A stretch of 64,000 nucleotides of DNA. It comes from CAZKWG01 sp964615375. GTDB lineage: Bacteria; Myxococcota_A; UBA796; CAZKWG01. Numbering within the stretch: the first letter of the stretch is position 1; every line of letters begins with the position of its first letter. Shown here piece after piece: positions 9,057 to 19,123 of the stretch. The stretch covers positions 1-64,000 of the forward strand of contig CAZTOW010000013.1 of assembly GCA_964615375.1 (NCBI GenBank). Reading direction: 5' to 3'. The notes beneath the pieces were generated by a model, which saw nothing but the letters and a program-made list of their open reading frames with translations, was not told the DNA's origin and ran no database searches. The position numbers and the translations under genes are program-made.

Positions 9057-9650
9057 TCACAGGTACACCTGCCAATAGAGGAAGGGCCAGAGGACGACCA
9101 CGAAGGTCCAGAACACCTGCGCGGTCTGGAGCTGCTCCAGCGTGGCCGTGCCACCCTGAACGCGCCGCGCGACCCAGCCGAGACCCAGGATCGCGCCCAC
9201 GGCGTGGAGCGCGTGCATCCCGACGATCAGGTAGAAGAAGCTCGCGTAGGAGCCCGAGCTCAGCGTGAGCCCCTGCGCCAGCAGCCGCGCCCACTCCACG
9301 CCCTGCAGCCCGACGAAGAGCGCGCCGAGGCCCAGCGCCACCCAGAGCTGGCGCTTCGCGCTGGCCGGCTCGCGGCGGAAGGCCCTCACCCCCAGGTGGA
9401 GCACCACCCCGCTCGCCAGCAGGAAGAGCGAGTTGATCCCGGTCTGCTCGACGGGCAGCCGGGGCTGATCCGGCGGCGGCCAGACCATGGTCTGCGCCTT
9501 CACCACGAGGTGCGAGCTGACCAGCGCCGCGAAGAACATGATCTCCGACAGCACGAAGATCAGCATCCCGAAGACGCCGTTGGACAGCACCGGCTCCCGC
9601 TTGCGGGGAGCCGGCCGAGAGTGGACCAGCCTGAGCGAGCGCTCCGCCAT
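9057..9650 (-). CDS. Heme-copper oxidase subunit III-like protein (second copy)
   Basis: A 197-aa integral membrane protein with about five predicted helices. The family signature is visible: FGMLIFVLSEIMFFAALVSS near residues 27-46, GLQGVEWARLLAQGLTLSSG, and the closing helix HALHAVGAILGLGW ... FVVVLWPFLYWQVYL, typical of COX3. It is a paralogue of the subunit III encoded at 10101-10673. Together the two short copies may stand in for one seven-helix subunit III, or one may serve a variant oxidase; this is inference. It lies 10 bp downstream of the subunit IV gene in the same operon. Confidence 0.85.
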   Translation of the reverse strand: MAERSLRLVHSRPAPRKREPVLSNGVFGMLIFVLSEIMFFAALVSSHLVVKAQTMVWPPPDQPRLPVEQTGINSLFLLASGVVLHLGVRAFRREPASAKRQLWVALGLGALFVGLQGVEWARLLAQGLTLSSGSYASFFYLIVGMHALHAVGAILGLGWVARRVQGGTATLEQLQTAQVFWTFVVVLWPFLYWQVYL

Positions 9651-9660
9651 CCCGTTCTCC

Positions 9661-10086
9661 CTAGTGCGCGGCCCCGCCGTGCGCGCCGCCGTGGGCGGGC
9701 GCCGCGTGCTCGCCGTGGCCCCCGTGACCGGGAGCGGTGTACTGCATCGGCACGTTCTTCGCCGCGACGTTCTCCCAGTTCGCGCCCTCGTGCTCCATCA
9801 CGTCCGGGGCGACGCCGGCGAAGAACACCAGCATGAAGCCCAGGCAGACCGTGAGCATGTAGACGACGACCTTCGGCTGCACGGTCAGGTGCATGAAGTA
9901 CTTGATGACCAGATAGGCCTTCACGAAGGCGATCCCGAAGGCCGTGATCAGCGTGACCGCGGGGATCTCCAGGAAGGGCCCCACGACGCTGATGATCAGC
10001 AGGACCAGGAGGATCCCCCAGATCTTCACGTAGTTGTAGTGGTGGGTCTCGTGGCCTTCCGTGTGGCCGTGCGCGTGCTCAGACAT
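9661..10086 (-). CDS. Cytochrome c oxidase subunit IV family protein
   Basis: A 141-aa protein starting at the ATG at 10086 behind a GAGGG Shine-Dalgarno. The N-terminus is His-rich (MSEHAHGHTEGHETHH). Three helices follow: YVKIWGILLVLLIISVVGPF, a second containing AFVKAYLVIKYFMHL, and MLTVCLGFMLVFFAGVAPDV. The AFxKAYLVxxYFMHL string is characteristic of the bacterial COX IV / caa3 subunit IV family, an accessory subunit that stabilises the oxidase. The C-terminal tail is His/Gly/Ala-rich (GHGGHGEHAAPAHGG) and may bind metal. The upstream neighbour is subunit III and the downstream neighbour is the second subunit III-like gene. Confidence 0.9.
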   Translation of the reverse strand: MSEHAHGHTEGHETHHYNYVKIWGILLVLLIISVVGPFLEIPAVTLITAFGIAFVKAYLVIKYFMHLTVQPKVVVYMLTVCLGFMLVFFAGVAPDVMEHEGANWENVAAKNVPMQYTAPGHGGHGEHAAPAHGGAHGGAAH

Positions 10087-10100
10087 GAAGCCCTCGCGAC

Positions 10101-10673
10101 CTACTTGGCGATGTACAGCAGGGGGAAGAGGAAGATCCAGACGATGTCCACGAAGTGCCAGTAGATCCCTACCAGCTCCACGCGCTGCAGCTCCTTGCCC
10201 TTGGCCGCGTCGGCGGCGACGAAGAGCATGGCGATCATGCCCGCGATGACGTGGCTCGCGTGGACGCCGGCGGCCGTGTAGTAGAACTGCCAGAAGCCGT
10301 TGGCCGTGATCGTGTAGCCGTGCGAGATCTCGGTGTACCACTCGAACGACTTGACGATGAGGAAGGTCAGGCCGCCGAGGCAGGTGAAGTACAGCAGCTT
10401 CGCCGCCTTCTTGCCGTTCCCCTCCTCCGCCGCCTGGTGCGCCAGCACCGCGCTGAGGCTCGAGGTCAGCAGGACGAAGGTGTTGAAGGCGCCGATCCGC
10501 CAGTCGGTGACCGCGGCGTACTCGTGCCACTCGGGGTGCCCGAGCCGATGCATGAGGTACGAGGCCAGGATGCCGCCGAAGATCACGATCTCGGAGGCGA
10601 GCAGCCACCAGATCGCCAGCCTCCCCGTCGGGAGCCCGGCCGCGCTGCGCGTTGTTGCGATAGGCTTGGTCAT
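10101..10673 (-). CDS. ctaE: Cytochrome c oxidase subunit III
   Basis: A 190-aa five-helix membrane protein of the short COX3 type. Visible marks are RLAIWWLLASEIVIFGGILA near residues 18-37, EWHEYAAVTDWRIGAFNTFV, and the final GIYWHFVDIVWIFLFPLLYI, which is the classic end of subunit III. It forms part of the aa3-type terminal oxidase in the inner membrane. It follows subunit I after 12 bp and precedes subunit IV after 14 bp, so it is certainly co-transcribed with them. Confidence 0.94.
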   Translation of the reverse strand: MTKPIATTRSAAGLPTGRLAIWWLLASEIVIFGGILASYLMHRLGHPEWHEYAAVTDWRIGAFNTFVLLTSSLSAVLAHQAAEEGNGKKAAKLLYFTCLGGLTFLIVKSFEWYTEISHGYTITANGFWQFYYTAAGVHASHVIAGMIAMLFVAADAAKGKELQRVELVGIYWHFVDIVWIFLFPLLYIAK

Positions 10674-10685
10674 TGGGTCCTCAGC

Positions 10686-12401
<1,716 letters not shown>

Positions 12402-12424
12402 GGTGTTCCTCTTTACGGTCTGCG

Positions 12425-13105
12425 CTAGCGGGAGGCGACGCTGGGGGCGTGATCGGAGATCCAGGCGGCGTGGGCGGCCGGCTGCTCGACAATGAGCCTG
12501 GCCGGCATGAGGCCGTGGCCGATGCCGCAGATCTCCGCGCACTGGATGTCGTACTGGCCGGCGCGGGTGGGCTCGAACCAGCCCTTGATCACGCGACCGG
12601 GGATCATGTCCTGCTTGAGCCGGAAGGCCGGCACCGAGAAGCTGTGGATGACGTCCCGGGAGTGCAGCTCGAAGTTGTAGGTCTTGCCCTCCTCGACGTG
12701 CATCTCGTTGACCAGGGTGATGTCATCGGCCGTGTCGAGCTTGCCGTCCGCGCCCGTGTGCTGGAAGACCCAGGCCCACTGCTGCGCGGTGATGCGCACC
12801 ACGTCGTCGCCCTCCTTCACCTGGAGCTTGACGTCGTACCAGACGCGCACGGCCCCGAAGATGATGAAGAGGTCGAGGAAGATGATGAGCCCGTGCGGGA
12901 TGGTGATCCAGCGCTTGAGGTGCGGCTCGTCACCCGTGTAGTACTCGGCCTTCTGCCCCTCGCGCGCCCGGAAGCGCCAGAGCAGCCAGAAGAACATGCC
13001 CTCCGACAGGATGAACCAGAACCCCACGATCACCGTGATGAGGAGGATCAGGTTGTCTACGCTGCCGGCGTAGGACGAAGCTTGAGGAATGTACCAGTCA
13101 GGCAT
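12425..13105 (-). CDS. ctaC: Cytochrome c oxidase subunit II
   Basis: A 226-aa subunit that accepts electrons from cytochrome c through the CuA centre. Two N-terminal helices lie at residues ~18-40 (ILLITVIVGFWFILSEGMFF) and ~72-92 (HGLIIFLDLFIIFGAVRVWY). The periplasmic cupredoxin domain carries DVIHSFSVPAFRLKQDMIPG (first CuA His) and CAEICGIGHGLM, which contains the two bridging Cys, the second His and the Met of CuA. No fused cytochrome c domain is present, so the separate diheme cytochrome encoded upstream is the probable electron donor. QQWAWVF contains the conserved aromatic electron-entry region. Confidence 0.97.
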   Translation of the reverse strand: MPDWYIPQASSYAGSVDNLILLITVIVGFWFILSEGMFFWLLWRFRAREGQKAEYYTGDEPHLKRWITIPHGLIIFLDLFIIFGAVRVWYDVKLQVKEGDDVVRITAQQWAWVFQHTGADGKLDTADDITLVNEMHVEEGKTYNFELHSRDVIHSFSVPAFRLKQDMIPGRVIKGWFEPTRAGQYDIQCAEICGIGHGLMPARLIVEQPAAHAAWISDHAPSVASR

Positions 13106-13121
13106 GGGAGATCCCTGAGTC

Positions 13122-13229
13122 CTACATGGAGATGACGACGAAACCAGCCCCGACGAAGAGCACGACCAGCACCATGATGATGATGAAGGTGCTCCTCTCG
13201 AGCGCGTGAGCGGAGAGCTGCTCTGCCAT
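13122..13229 (-). CDS. 35-aa single-helix membrane protein in the oxidase operon
   Basis: A very short gene between the cytochrome c and subunit II genes. AGGAG lies 8 nt before the ATG. The product begins MAEQLSAHALERSTF and then has one hydrophobic helix (IIIMVLVVLFVGAGFVVISM) running to the C-terminus. Size and position resemble the tiny one-helix accessory subunits found in some bacterial oxidases, but the family cannot be assigned from sequence alone. Spacing to both neighbours (11 and 16 bp) and the clear ribosome-binding site support a real gene. Confidence 0.75.
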   Translation of the reverse strand: MAEQLSAHALERSTFIIIMVLVVLFVGAGFVVISM

Positions 13230-13240
13230 GGTCCTGACTC

Positions 13241-13852
13241 CTAGAGCGTCTGGATGTAGGCGACCACGTCCTTCATCGCCTGCTCGTCCGGCAGGGTGCC
13301 GATGATGGCCCGCATCTGGGCGCCCGTGATGTCCTTGGGGTGGGCGCCGCGGACGCCGCCCTTGAAGTTCTGGAGCTGGCGGAGCAGGTACCAGTCCGCC
13401 GACTCGTTCAGCGGCGGCGCCTTGACCGCCTCGTTGCCCTGCCCCTTGTCGCCGTGGCAGCTCGCGCAGAGCGCGTAGCGGGCCTGCCCGTTCTGGGCGT
13501 TGCCGTCGGTCACCGTCGCCGCGGCGCTGGTCGTGGGGAGCCCGGCGACGTAGCCGGCGACCGCCTTGACCTCCTCCTCGTTGGCCAGGCTCAGCGTCAT
13601 CGGCCGCATCTTCAGGCCGTTGACGTCATCGCCGTGGTAGCCGCGATAACCTTCCTTGAACTTCGTGAGCTGCGCCTCGACGTACCACGCGGGCATCCCC
13701 GCGATGGGCGGCGCGCCGAGCTGCTGGTTGCCCGCCCCCTGCGCCCCGTGACAGGACACGCAGTTGCCGAAGAGCGCTTCAGGGGTGTTCGGCTTCTGCG
13801 CGCACCCCATCGACGCCACCAGCGCCAGCACGACCAGGCTCCTGCTCCGCAT
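13241..13852 (-). CDS. Diheme c-type cytochrome, lipid-anchored
   Basis: A 203-aa protein with two haem c sites, CVSCH (residues ~31-35) and CASCH (~130-134), in two homologous halves, as in the cytochrome c4 family. Candidate axial Met residues are in GLKMRPM and GAQMRAI. The N-terminus MRSRSLVVLALVASMGC is a lipoprotein signal with Cys17, so the cytochrome is probably membrane-anchored in the periplasm. It is the first gene of the oxidase operon and the likely electron donor to subunit II. GAGAGG precedes the ATG. A long leader of about 110 nt is implied by the promoter at 13971-14000. Confidence 0.93.
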   Translation of the reverse strand: MRSRSLVVLALVASMGCAQKPNTPEALFGNCVSCHGAQGAGNQQLGAPPIAGMPAWYVEAQLTKFKEGYRGYHGDDVNGLKMRPMTLSLANEEEVKAVAGYVAGLPTTSAAATVTDGNAQNGQARYALCASCHGDKGQGNEAVKAPPLNESADWYLLRQLQNFKGGVRGAHPKDITGAQMRAIIGTLPDEQAMKDVVAYIQTL

Positions 13853-13970
13853 CTTGCCCCTCTCCGCTGCTTCGAGAACCGCCCACCTCCACAGGTGGCT
13901 CCCATCGACGCAGAGGCGTCGCGCGAGCGAAGAGGGGGGCGCCCGAGGGAGGCTCCCGTCGGGGTCCCCT

Positions 13971-14000
13971 CGTATACCCTACTTCTGCACGCGCAGTCAA
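13971..14000 (-). promoter_or_regulatory. Sigma-70-like promoter of the cytochrome oxidase-mdh operon
   Basis: On the minus strand, TTGACT (13995-14000) and TATACG (13971-13976) are separated by 18 bp, close to the housekeeping consensus. The hexamers stand out as an AT-rich island in GC-rich surroundings. The predicted transcript would start near 13964, about 110 nt before the cytochrome c start codon. Confidence 0.6.
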
Positions 14001-14029
14001 CCGCCCCTATTCACTTGGAGATCTCCCAG

Positions 14030-15148
14030 CTATTCAGTCAACGTAAGGCTGAGGGACGGTTCATCCGGCGGGAGCGCCTCCCGGGCGTCCGCCTCCCCGT
14101 GGACCCAGTCCAGGAAGGCCACCGCCACCTCCAGCGTGATCCGCTGGACGTCCTCCACGGGGAGGTAGCCCTCCCCGCACTCGTCGAAGGAGGGAGAGAG
14201 CTCGCAGGCGTCGCTGAAGCTCAGGTGCCCGGCCCCCTCCACCACGCCGAGCGCGCGCGGCCCCACCGTGAGCCCCTCGAAGATGGGCTGCGCCTCGGTC
14301 TCCGCCGGGGTCGTGTCGTCCAGCGTCCCCGCCAGGATGGCCATCGGCACGTCCACCGCCGCCACCCCGTCGCCGAAGAGCGTGGCCCCGGCCGGCGTCA
14401 TCGGCACGCTGGCCCACACGCGGCCGTCCGAGAGGTCCGCCACCGCCTCGCCCGGGTGCTCGGCCTTCCAGGTGTCCAGGATCTCGCACCACAGATCGTC
14501 GCTGCCCTCGCACCAGGCCGTCAGCCCCTCCACGTCCAGCGTGGCGCCCGCCACCGCCACCGAGGTGTAGCCGCCGTAGCTGTGCCCGCTCACCGCGTAG
14601 CCCGCTTCGGGGTCCGCGCAGCCCTGGAGCCCGCTCTGCGCGTCGCCCACCTGCTCCACCAGCCAGTCATAGGCCAGCGCCACGTCCGCCGGCCGCAGGA
14701 GCGCCATCTCCGCCATCCGCGCCCCGTCGTCGTCGAAGAAGGTGTTGCCCGCGTGATCGGGCGCCACCACGATCCAGCCCCGGCTGGCCAGGTGCTCCGT
14801 GTAGAAGAGGGACTGCCAGCGGATCCCGCCGCTCCCGTGGCTGAAGACCACCACCGGGCGCGCCGCGGCGCAGTCCGGCGTGCTCCACTCCAGCGCCGTG
14901 CCCTCGAAGAAGTCGTCGTAGCGGTAGCGGGCGGCCGCGCCGTCGTCCTCCTCCTGCGCCGGATACCAGACCTGCACCGCCTCTTCTTCGCCGTTCTCGC
15001 GGGTGAGCGTGCCCTCCATCGTGCCCACGGCCCAGGGGCCGCGCTCGGCGGGGGCGAGGTAGGGCGCCGCCTCCTGGCCCGTGTCCTCGGGGGAGCCGTC
15101 GGTGTTCTTGTCGGGGTCGCAGGCCAGGAGCAGGGAGAGGAGCAGCAT
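14030..15148 (-). CDS. Lipoprotein alpha/beta hydrolase (PAF-acetylhydrolase/chlorophyllase-like)
   Basis: A ~372-aa predicted lipoprotein. The ATG at 15148 gives the very short signal MLLLSLLLAC with Cys10; a TTG 9 nt upstream is in frame but lies inside the putative -10. The body is an alpha/beta hydrolase: RPVVVFSHGSGGIRWQS forms the oxyanion-hole region, VSGHSYGGYTS contains the nucleophile Ser, PMAILAGTLDDTTP carries the acid, and GAGHLSFSD the catalytic His. The arrangement resembles bacterial platelet-activating-factor acetylhydrolase-like and chlorophyllase-like esterases. The substrate is unknown. Location is the periplasmic or outer face. It is divergent from the SbcD-like gene. Confidence 0.85.
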   Translation of the reverse strand: MLLLSLLLACDPDKNTDGSPEDTGQEAAPYLAPAERGPWAVGTMEGTLTRENGEEEAVQVWYPAQEEDDGAAARYRYDDFFEGTALEWSTPDCAAARPVVVFSHGSGGIRWQSLFYTEHLASRGWIVVAPDHAGNTFFDDDGARMAEMALLRPADVALAYDWLVEQVGDAQSGLQGCADPEAGYAVSGHSYGGYTSVAVAGATLDVEGLTAWCEGSDDLWCEILDTWKAEHPGEAVADLSDGRVWASVPMTPAGATLFGDGVAAVDVPMAILAGTLDDTTPAETEAQPIFEGLTVGPRALGVVEGAGHLSFSDACELSPSFDECGEGYLPVEDVQRITLEVAVAFLDWVHGEADAREALPPDEPSLSLTLTE

Positions 15149-15154
15149 GGGGGA

Positions 15155-15160
15155 CAATTA
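15155..15160 (-). promoter_or_regulatory. -10-like hexamer 6 nt before the hydrolase ATG
   Basis: TAATTG on the minus strand ends exactly 6 nt before the ATG at 15148, and no Shine-Dalgarno is present. It fits the leaderless-start pattern seen at several other genes in this window. Confidence 0.4.
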
Positions 15161-15266
15161 GCGCGGTCTCGGGAAGGAAGGCACCCCCTCCTCCCGTCGA
15201 TTATTCTTGTCTGGTCCCTCCTGGTGCTCGCCCCCTCCCCCACCTCCTGCCCCCGAGCGGCCCGCC

Positions 15267-16400
15267 ATGATCCGCTTCCTCCACACCGCCGACCTGCAGC
15301 TCGGGATGCCCTTCCACTGGGTCCCGGGCGACCGCGGCGCCCAGCTGCGGAGCTGGCGCTTCGAGGCCATCGACCGCTGCGTGGACCTGGCCACCAGCGA
15401 GGACGCCGCCTTCATCCTCGTCGCGGGAGACGTCTTCGACGCCAACACCGTGGACGACCGCACCGTCATCCAGGCCTGCGCCCGCTTCGGGCGCGCGCGC
15501 ATGCCCGTGGTCGCCATCCCCGGCAACCACGACCACGGCGGGCCGGGCAGCGTCTGGCGGCGCCGCAGCTTCCTGGACAACAAGCCCTCGAATTTCACGG
15601 TGCTGGAGGGCCGGGACCCCGTGCTCGTGGGCGGCGCCGTGCTCCTGCCCGCCCCCCTCAACCACCGCCAGGAGCGCGGGGACACCACCTCCCACTGGAC
15701 CCCCGCCTTCGGGCGCGAGCTCGCCCCCAACGCCGTGCGCATCGGGCTGGCCCACGGGAGCGTCCAGGACTTCACCGGCGAGGCCATGAACCAGATCGAC
15801 CCCCAGCGGGCCGAGCGCGCCGACCTCGACTACCTCGCCCTCGGCGACTGGCACGGGGCCCGCGAGGTCGGGCGCCGCGCCTGGTACGCCGGAACGCCCG
15901 AGCCCACCCGCTTCCTGGACAACGACGCCGGCAACGCCCTCATCGTCACCGCCGCCCGCGCCGCGCCCCCGCGCGTGACCCGCGTGCCCGTGGCCCGCGG
16001 TCGCTGGATCTCCCACAGCGCGCATCTGGACGGCGCCGACGACATCGTGGAGCTCGGGCGCTGGTTCGACGAGCTCGCCGACCCCCTCGCCACACTGGTC
16101 CGCCTGGAGATGAGCGGGATGCTCTCCTTCTCCGACATGGAGGCCCTCGACGGCCTGCTGCGCCGCTGGGAGGATCGCCTCGTGATGCTGCGCCGTAAGG
16201 ACGCCGAGCTCGTGCCCGTCGGCCGCGAGGACGAGCTCGAGGCCATCGCCACCCGCGGCTACGTGGCCAGCGCGATCGGCGCCCTGCGCGCCGCCGTCGA
16301 GGCCGGGGGAGACCGCGGCGCCACCGCCGCCCGCGCCCTCCGCCTGCTCTACCGCCTGCACCGGGGCGTCGCCGCGCCCAGCCCGGAGCCCACCCCATGA
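15267..16400 (+). CDS. SbcD/YhaO-like metallophosphoesterase exonuclease
   Basis: A 377-aa calcineurin-fold nuclease. I chose the ATG at 15267 because MIRFLHTADLQLG is the normal family N-terminus; the upstream in-frame extension is proline filler. Metal ligands appear in order: LHTADLQLG (Asp, His), VAGDVFDANT (GD), IPGNHDHGG (GNHD), and GLAHGSV with LALGDWHGA (the C-terminal His motifs). It should be the nuclease partner of the SMC-like ATPase whose ATG overlaps its stop (ATGA at 16397). Such pairs process DNA ends or hairpins during repair. Sequence order and size fit the YhaO/YhaN type better than classical SbcCD. Confidence 0.9.
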   Translation: MIRFLHTADLQLGMPFHWVPGDRGAQLRSWRFEAIDRCVDLATSEDAAFILVAGDVFDANTVDDRTVIQACARFGRARMPVVAIPGNHDHGGPGSVWRRRSFLDNKPSNFTVLEGRDPVLVGGAVLLPAPLNHRQERGDTTSHWTPAFGRELAPNAVRIGLAHGSVQDFTGEAMNQIDPQRAERADLDYLALGDWHGAREVGRRAWYAGTPEPTRFLDNDAGNALIVTAARAAPPRVTRVPVARGRWISHSAHLDGADDIVELGRWFDELADPLATLVRLEMSGMLSFSDMEALDGLLRRWEDRLVMLRRKDAELVPVGREDELEAIATRGYVASAIGALRAAVEAGGDRGATAARALRLLYRLHRGVAAPSPEPTP

Positions 16401-19123
16401 TCTTCACCTCCGTCTGGGTGAAGAGCTTCGGCGTGCTGTCCGAGCTCCGCGCGCCCATCCCGCTGGAGCCCGGCCTCACCGTCATCCACGGGCCCAACGA
16501 GTCCGGGAAGAGCACGCTCGTCGACGCCCTGCGCGCCGCGCTCACCCTGCGCCACCGGGTGGGCGGCGACGTGCGCCAGCGCCTGGCCCACGTCCCCCGC
16601 GGCGGCGGGATCCCGGAGGTCAAGGTCGGCTTCGAGCACACCGCCACCCGTTACGAAGTGGAGAAACGCTTCGCCGGACAGCGCGGGACCGCGCGGCTCA
16701 AGGTCACCCACCTCGACGGGCGCGTGGAGGATCTCGCCGACGCCGACGCCGAGGCCCGGCTCCAGGGCGTGCTGGGGATCACCGCCGGCGCCGACGGCAA
16801 GCGCGACGAGGAGCTCGGCCTCCTCCCCCTGCTCTGGGTGCGCCAGGAGCGCTCGGCCCTGCTGCCCAGCGCCGATCTCAACGAGTCCGGCCGCCAGTCG
16901 CTGTCCGAGGTGCTGGGCCGGCTCTCGGGCGAGCTCCTGGGCGGACCGGACGCCGAGCGCCTCTTCGACGCCGCCCGCCATCAGCGCGACCGCTTCTACA
17001 CCCCCACGGGCCAGGCCCGCCGCGCCGCCGACAGCCCCCTCTTCGGCCCCCAGGAGGCGCTCCGCGCCGCGCTCACCCGCCGCGAGGCCCTGGAGAGCCG
17101 CAAGGCCGAGCACGAGGCCCTGCTGGATCGCCAGGATCAGATTGGATCTGAACTAGATCGATTAGCAACAATTCTGCCAGCCCTGGAGGCCCGCGAGCGC
17201 GAGACCGCCGCCCGCGCCGAGTCGCTCCGGGCCCTGCGCGAGCAGGTCGGGGCCGCCCGCCGCACCGTGGAGCTGGCCACCGCCCGCGCCACGGAGTCCC
17301 GCCGCCGCTGGGACGAGCGCACCGCCCTGCTGGCGAGGCTCAGCGAGGAGCGGGAGCAGGGCGAGCGCCTGAAGGCCGAGGTCCAGGCCGCCCGCGAGGC
17401 GACCCAGGGCCTCCCCGCCATCGTCGCCGATCGCGAGCAGGCCCGTCAGGCCGCCGAGCTCGAGGACGCACGCCAGCGCCGCCTCTGGGAGCGCGCCGAC
17501 GCCCACCTGGAGGTCATCCGCCTCCGCGTCGAGGTGGAGCGCAAGGCCGCCGAGCTGGAGCGCGCCCGCGCCCTCCGTGACGAGCTCGCCACCGCCCAGA
17601 AGCGGCTCGCGACGCTCAAGATCGACCCGAGCCAGGTGGCCCGGGTGGAGAGCCTGGAGCGGCAGGACTACACCTCCCGCGCCGCGCTGGAGGCCGCATC
17701 CGCCCGGGTCAGCGTGAGCGCGCTCAGCGAGGTCGGGCTGATGGTCGGCGACCGTCCCCTCTCCCTCTCCCAGGGCGAGGGCTGGAGCTCCAGCGTCAAC
17801 CGCACCATCCGCCTCCGCGTCTCCGAGCTCGTGGAGATCGAGATCCAGCCGGGTGGCAAGGACCTGGACGCCCTCCGACTCCGGGCGGAGGAGGCCAGCG
17901 CCGGGCTCGCCCTCGCGCTGGGGGCGCTGGGGGTCGGATCCCTGCACGAGGCCCGCGCGCTCTCCGAGGAGAAGCGCTCGCTCGCCCAGCACGCCGAGCA
18001 GCTCGCCCGCCAGCTCCAGGGCTTCGGCGAGGGCGGGCCCGAGGCGCTGGCCCGAGGCCTCGACCAGCTCCGCCTGCAGCTCAGCGCCCGGGAGAAGGCC
18101 CGCGCCGCCGCCACCCGCGAGGGAGATCCTGCCCTCCCCTCCGATCCGGTCGCCGCCGCCGCCGCCCGCGCCGAGGCCGCCGCCGGTCGCGAGCGCGCCC
18201 GCCAGACCGCCCAGAGCGCCCGCGACGCCCTGGCCGCCCAGGAGCGGGATCGCGTCGCCCGCGAGGCCGAGCGCGCCCGCGCCGAGGAGCGCGCCCGCGA
18301 GCACGCCTCCCGCCTCGGGCAGCTCGGCGCCCAGCTCGCCCGCCTCCAGGGGGATCAGGGGGATGAGCCCACGCTGCGCCGCCAGGTCCAGGAGGCGGGC
18401 GAGATCCTCGCCACCGAGCGCACCGCGCTCAGCGCGCTGGAGGCCAGCCTCGAGGCCCTCCACCCCGCCGAGGTCGAGGCCGCGCACGGCACCGCCGCCC
18501 GCGCGCTGATCGAGGCCCGCGAGCAGCGGAGCGCTCTCGAGCGCCAGCGGGCCGAGATCCTCGGCGCGCTCTCCGCCGCCGACCTCGTGGGCCTGCACGA
18601 CCGACTCCAGGAGGCCCGCGCTGCCGTGGAGACCGCCGACGAGCAGGTCCGCCGCCTCGGCGAGCAGGCCGACACCGCCCGCCTCCTCTACGAGACCCTC
18701 GACCACGCCCGCAACGAGGCGCGGGAGCGCTACCTCGGGCCGCTCCAGGACGAGACCGCGCGCATGCTGCAGGTGCTCTTCCCCGAGGCCGTGGTCCTCT
18801 TCGACGACCAGCTCGAGCTCCGCCAGCTCAACCGCGCCGAGAGCGACACCTTCGACGTGCTCTCGGTGGGCACGCGCGAGCAGGTGGGCGTCATCACGCG
18901 CCTGGCGATGGCGAGGGTGCTGGCGCGCTCCGAGCCGGTGCCCGTGATCCTGGACGACGCGCTGGTCGCCACGGACGAGGGGCGCTTCCTGCGGATGATC
19001 CCCATCTTCGCCGAGGCCGCGCGCCACCATCAGATCCTGCTGCTCACCTGCCACTGGAGCCGCTATCGGGCCATCGCCGAGGTCGCTGACCGGGTCATCG
19101 ACCTGACCGACTTCAAGCGCTGA
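16397..19123 (+). CDS. SbcC/YhaN-like SMC-type ATPase
   Basis: A 908-aa DNA-repair ATPase with head-coil-head architecture. The N-terminal half-head has Walker A GPNESGKSTLVDAL at residues ~34-47. Residues ~230-750 are Arg/Glu/Ala-rich coiled coil. The C-terminal half-head has the ABC-type signature LSVGTREQVGVITRLAMARV and Walker B VPVILDDAL followed by the D-loop. The hinge region shows a small globular insert around residues 430-490 and no CxxC zinc hook, which argues for the YhaN subgroup rather than Rad50/SbcC. It is translationally coupled to the nuclease gene. It ends directly against the converging DUF808 gene with no gap. Confidence 0.9.
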   Translation: MIFTSVWVKSFGVLSELRAPIPLEPGLTVIHGPNESGKSTLVDALRAALTLRHRVGGDVRQRLAHVPRGGGIPEVKVGFEHTATRYEVEKRFAGQRGTARLKVTHLDGRVEDLADADAEARLQGVLGITAGADGKRDEELGLLPLLWVRQERSALLPSADLNESGRQSLSEVLGRLSGELLGGPDAERLFDAARHQRDRFYTPTGQARRAADSPLFGPQEALRAALTRREALESRKAEHEALLDRQDQIGSELDRLATILPALEARERETAARAESLRALREQVGAARRTVELATARATESRRRWDERTALLARLSEEREQGERLKAEVQAAREATQGLPAIVADREQARQAAELEDARQRRLWERADAHLEVIRLRVEVERKAAELERARALRDELATAQKRLATLKIDPSQVARVESLERQDYTSRAALEAASARVSVSALSEVGLMVGDRPLSLSQGEGWSSSVNRTIRLRVSELVEIEIQPGGKDLDALRLRAEEASAGLALALGALGVGSLHEARALSEEKRSLAQHAEQLARQLQGFGEGGPEALARGLDQLRLQLSAREKARAAATREGDPALPSDPVAAAAARAEAAAGRERARQTAQSARDALAAQERDRVAREAERARAEERAREHASRLGQLGAQLARLQGDQGDEPTLRRQVQEAGEILATERTALSALEASLEALHPAEVEAAHGTAARALIEAREQRSALERQRAEILGALSAADLVGLHDRLQEARAAVETADEQVRRLGEQADTARLLYETLDHARNEARERYLGPLQDETARMLQVLFPEAVVLFDDQLELRQLNRAESDTFDVLSVGTREQVGVITRLAMARVLARSEPVPVILDDALVATDEGRFLRMIPIFAEAARHHQILLLTCHWSRYRAIAEVADRVIDLTDFKR

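Noticed and set aside
15267..19123. Classical SbcCD
   Set aside because: The ATPase lacks the CxxC zinc hook and the pair is closer to YhaO/YhaN in size and motifs.
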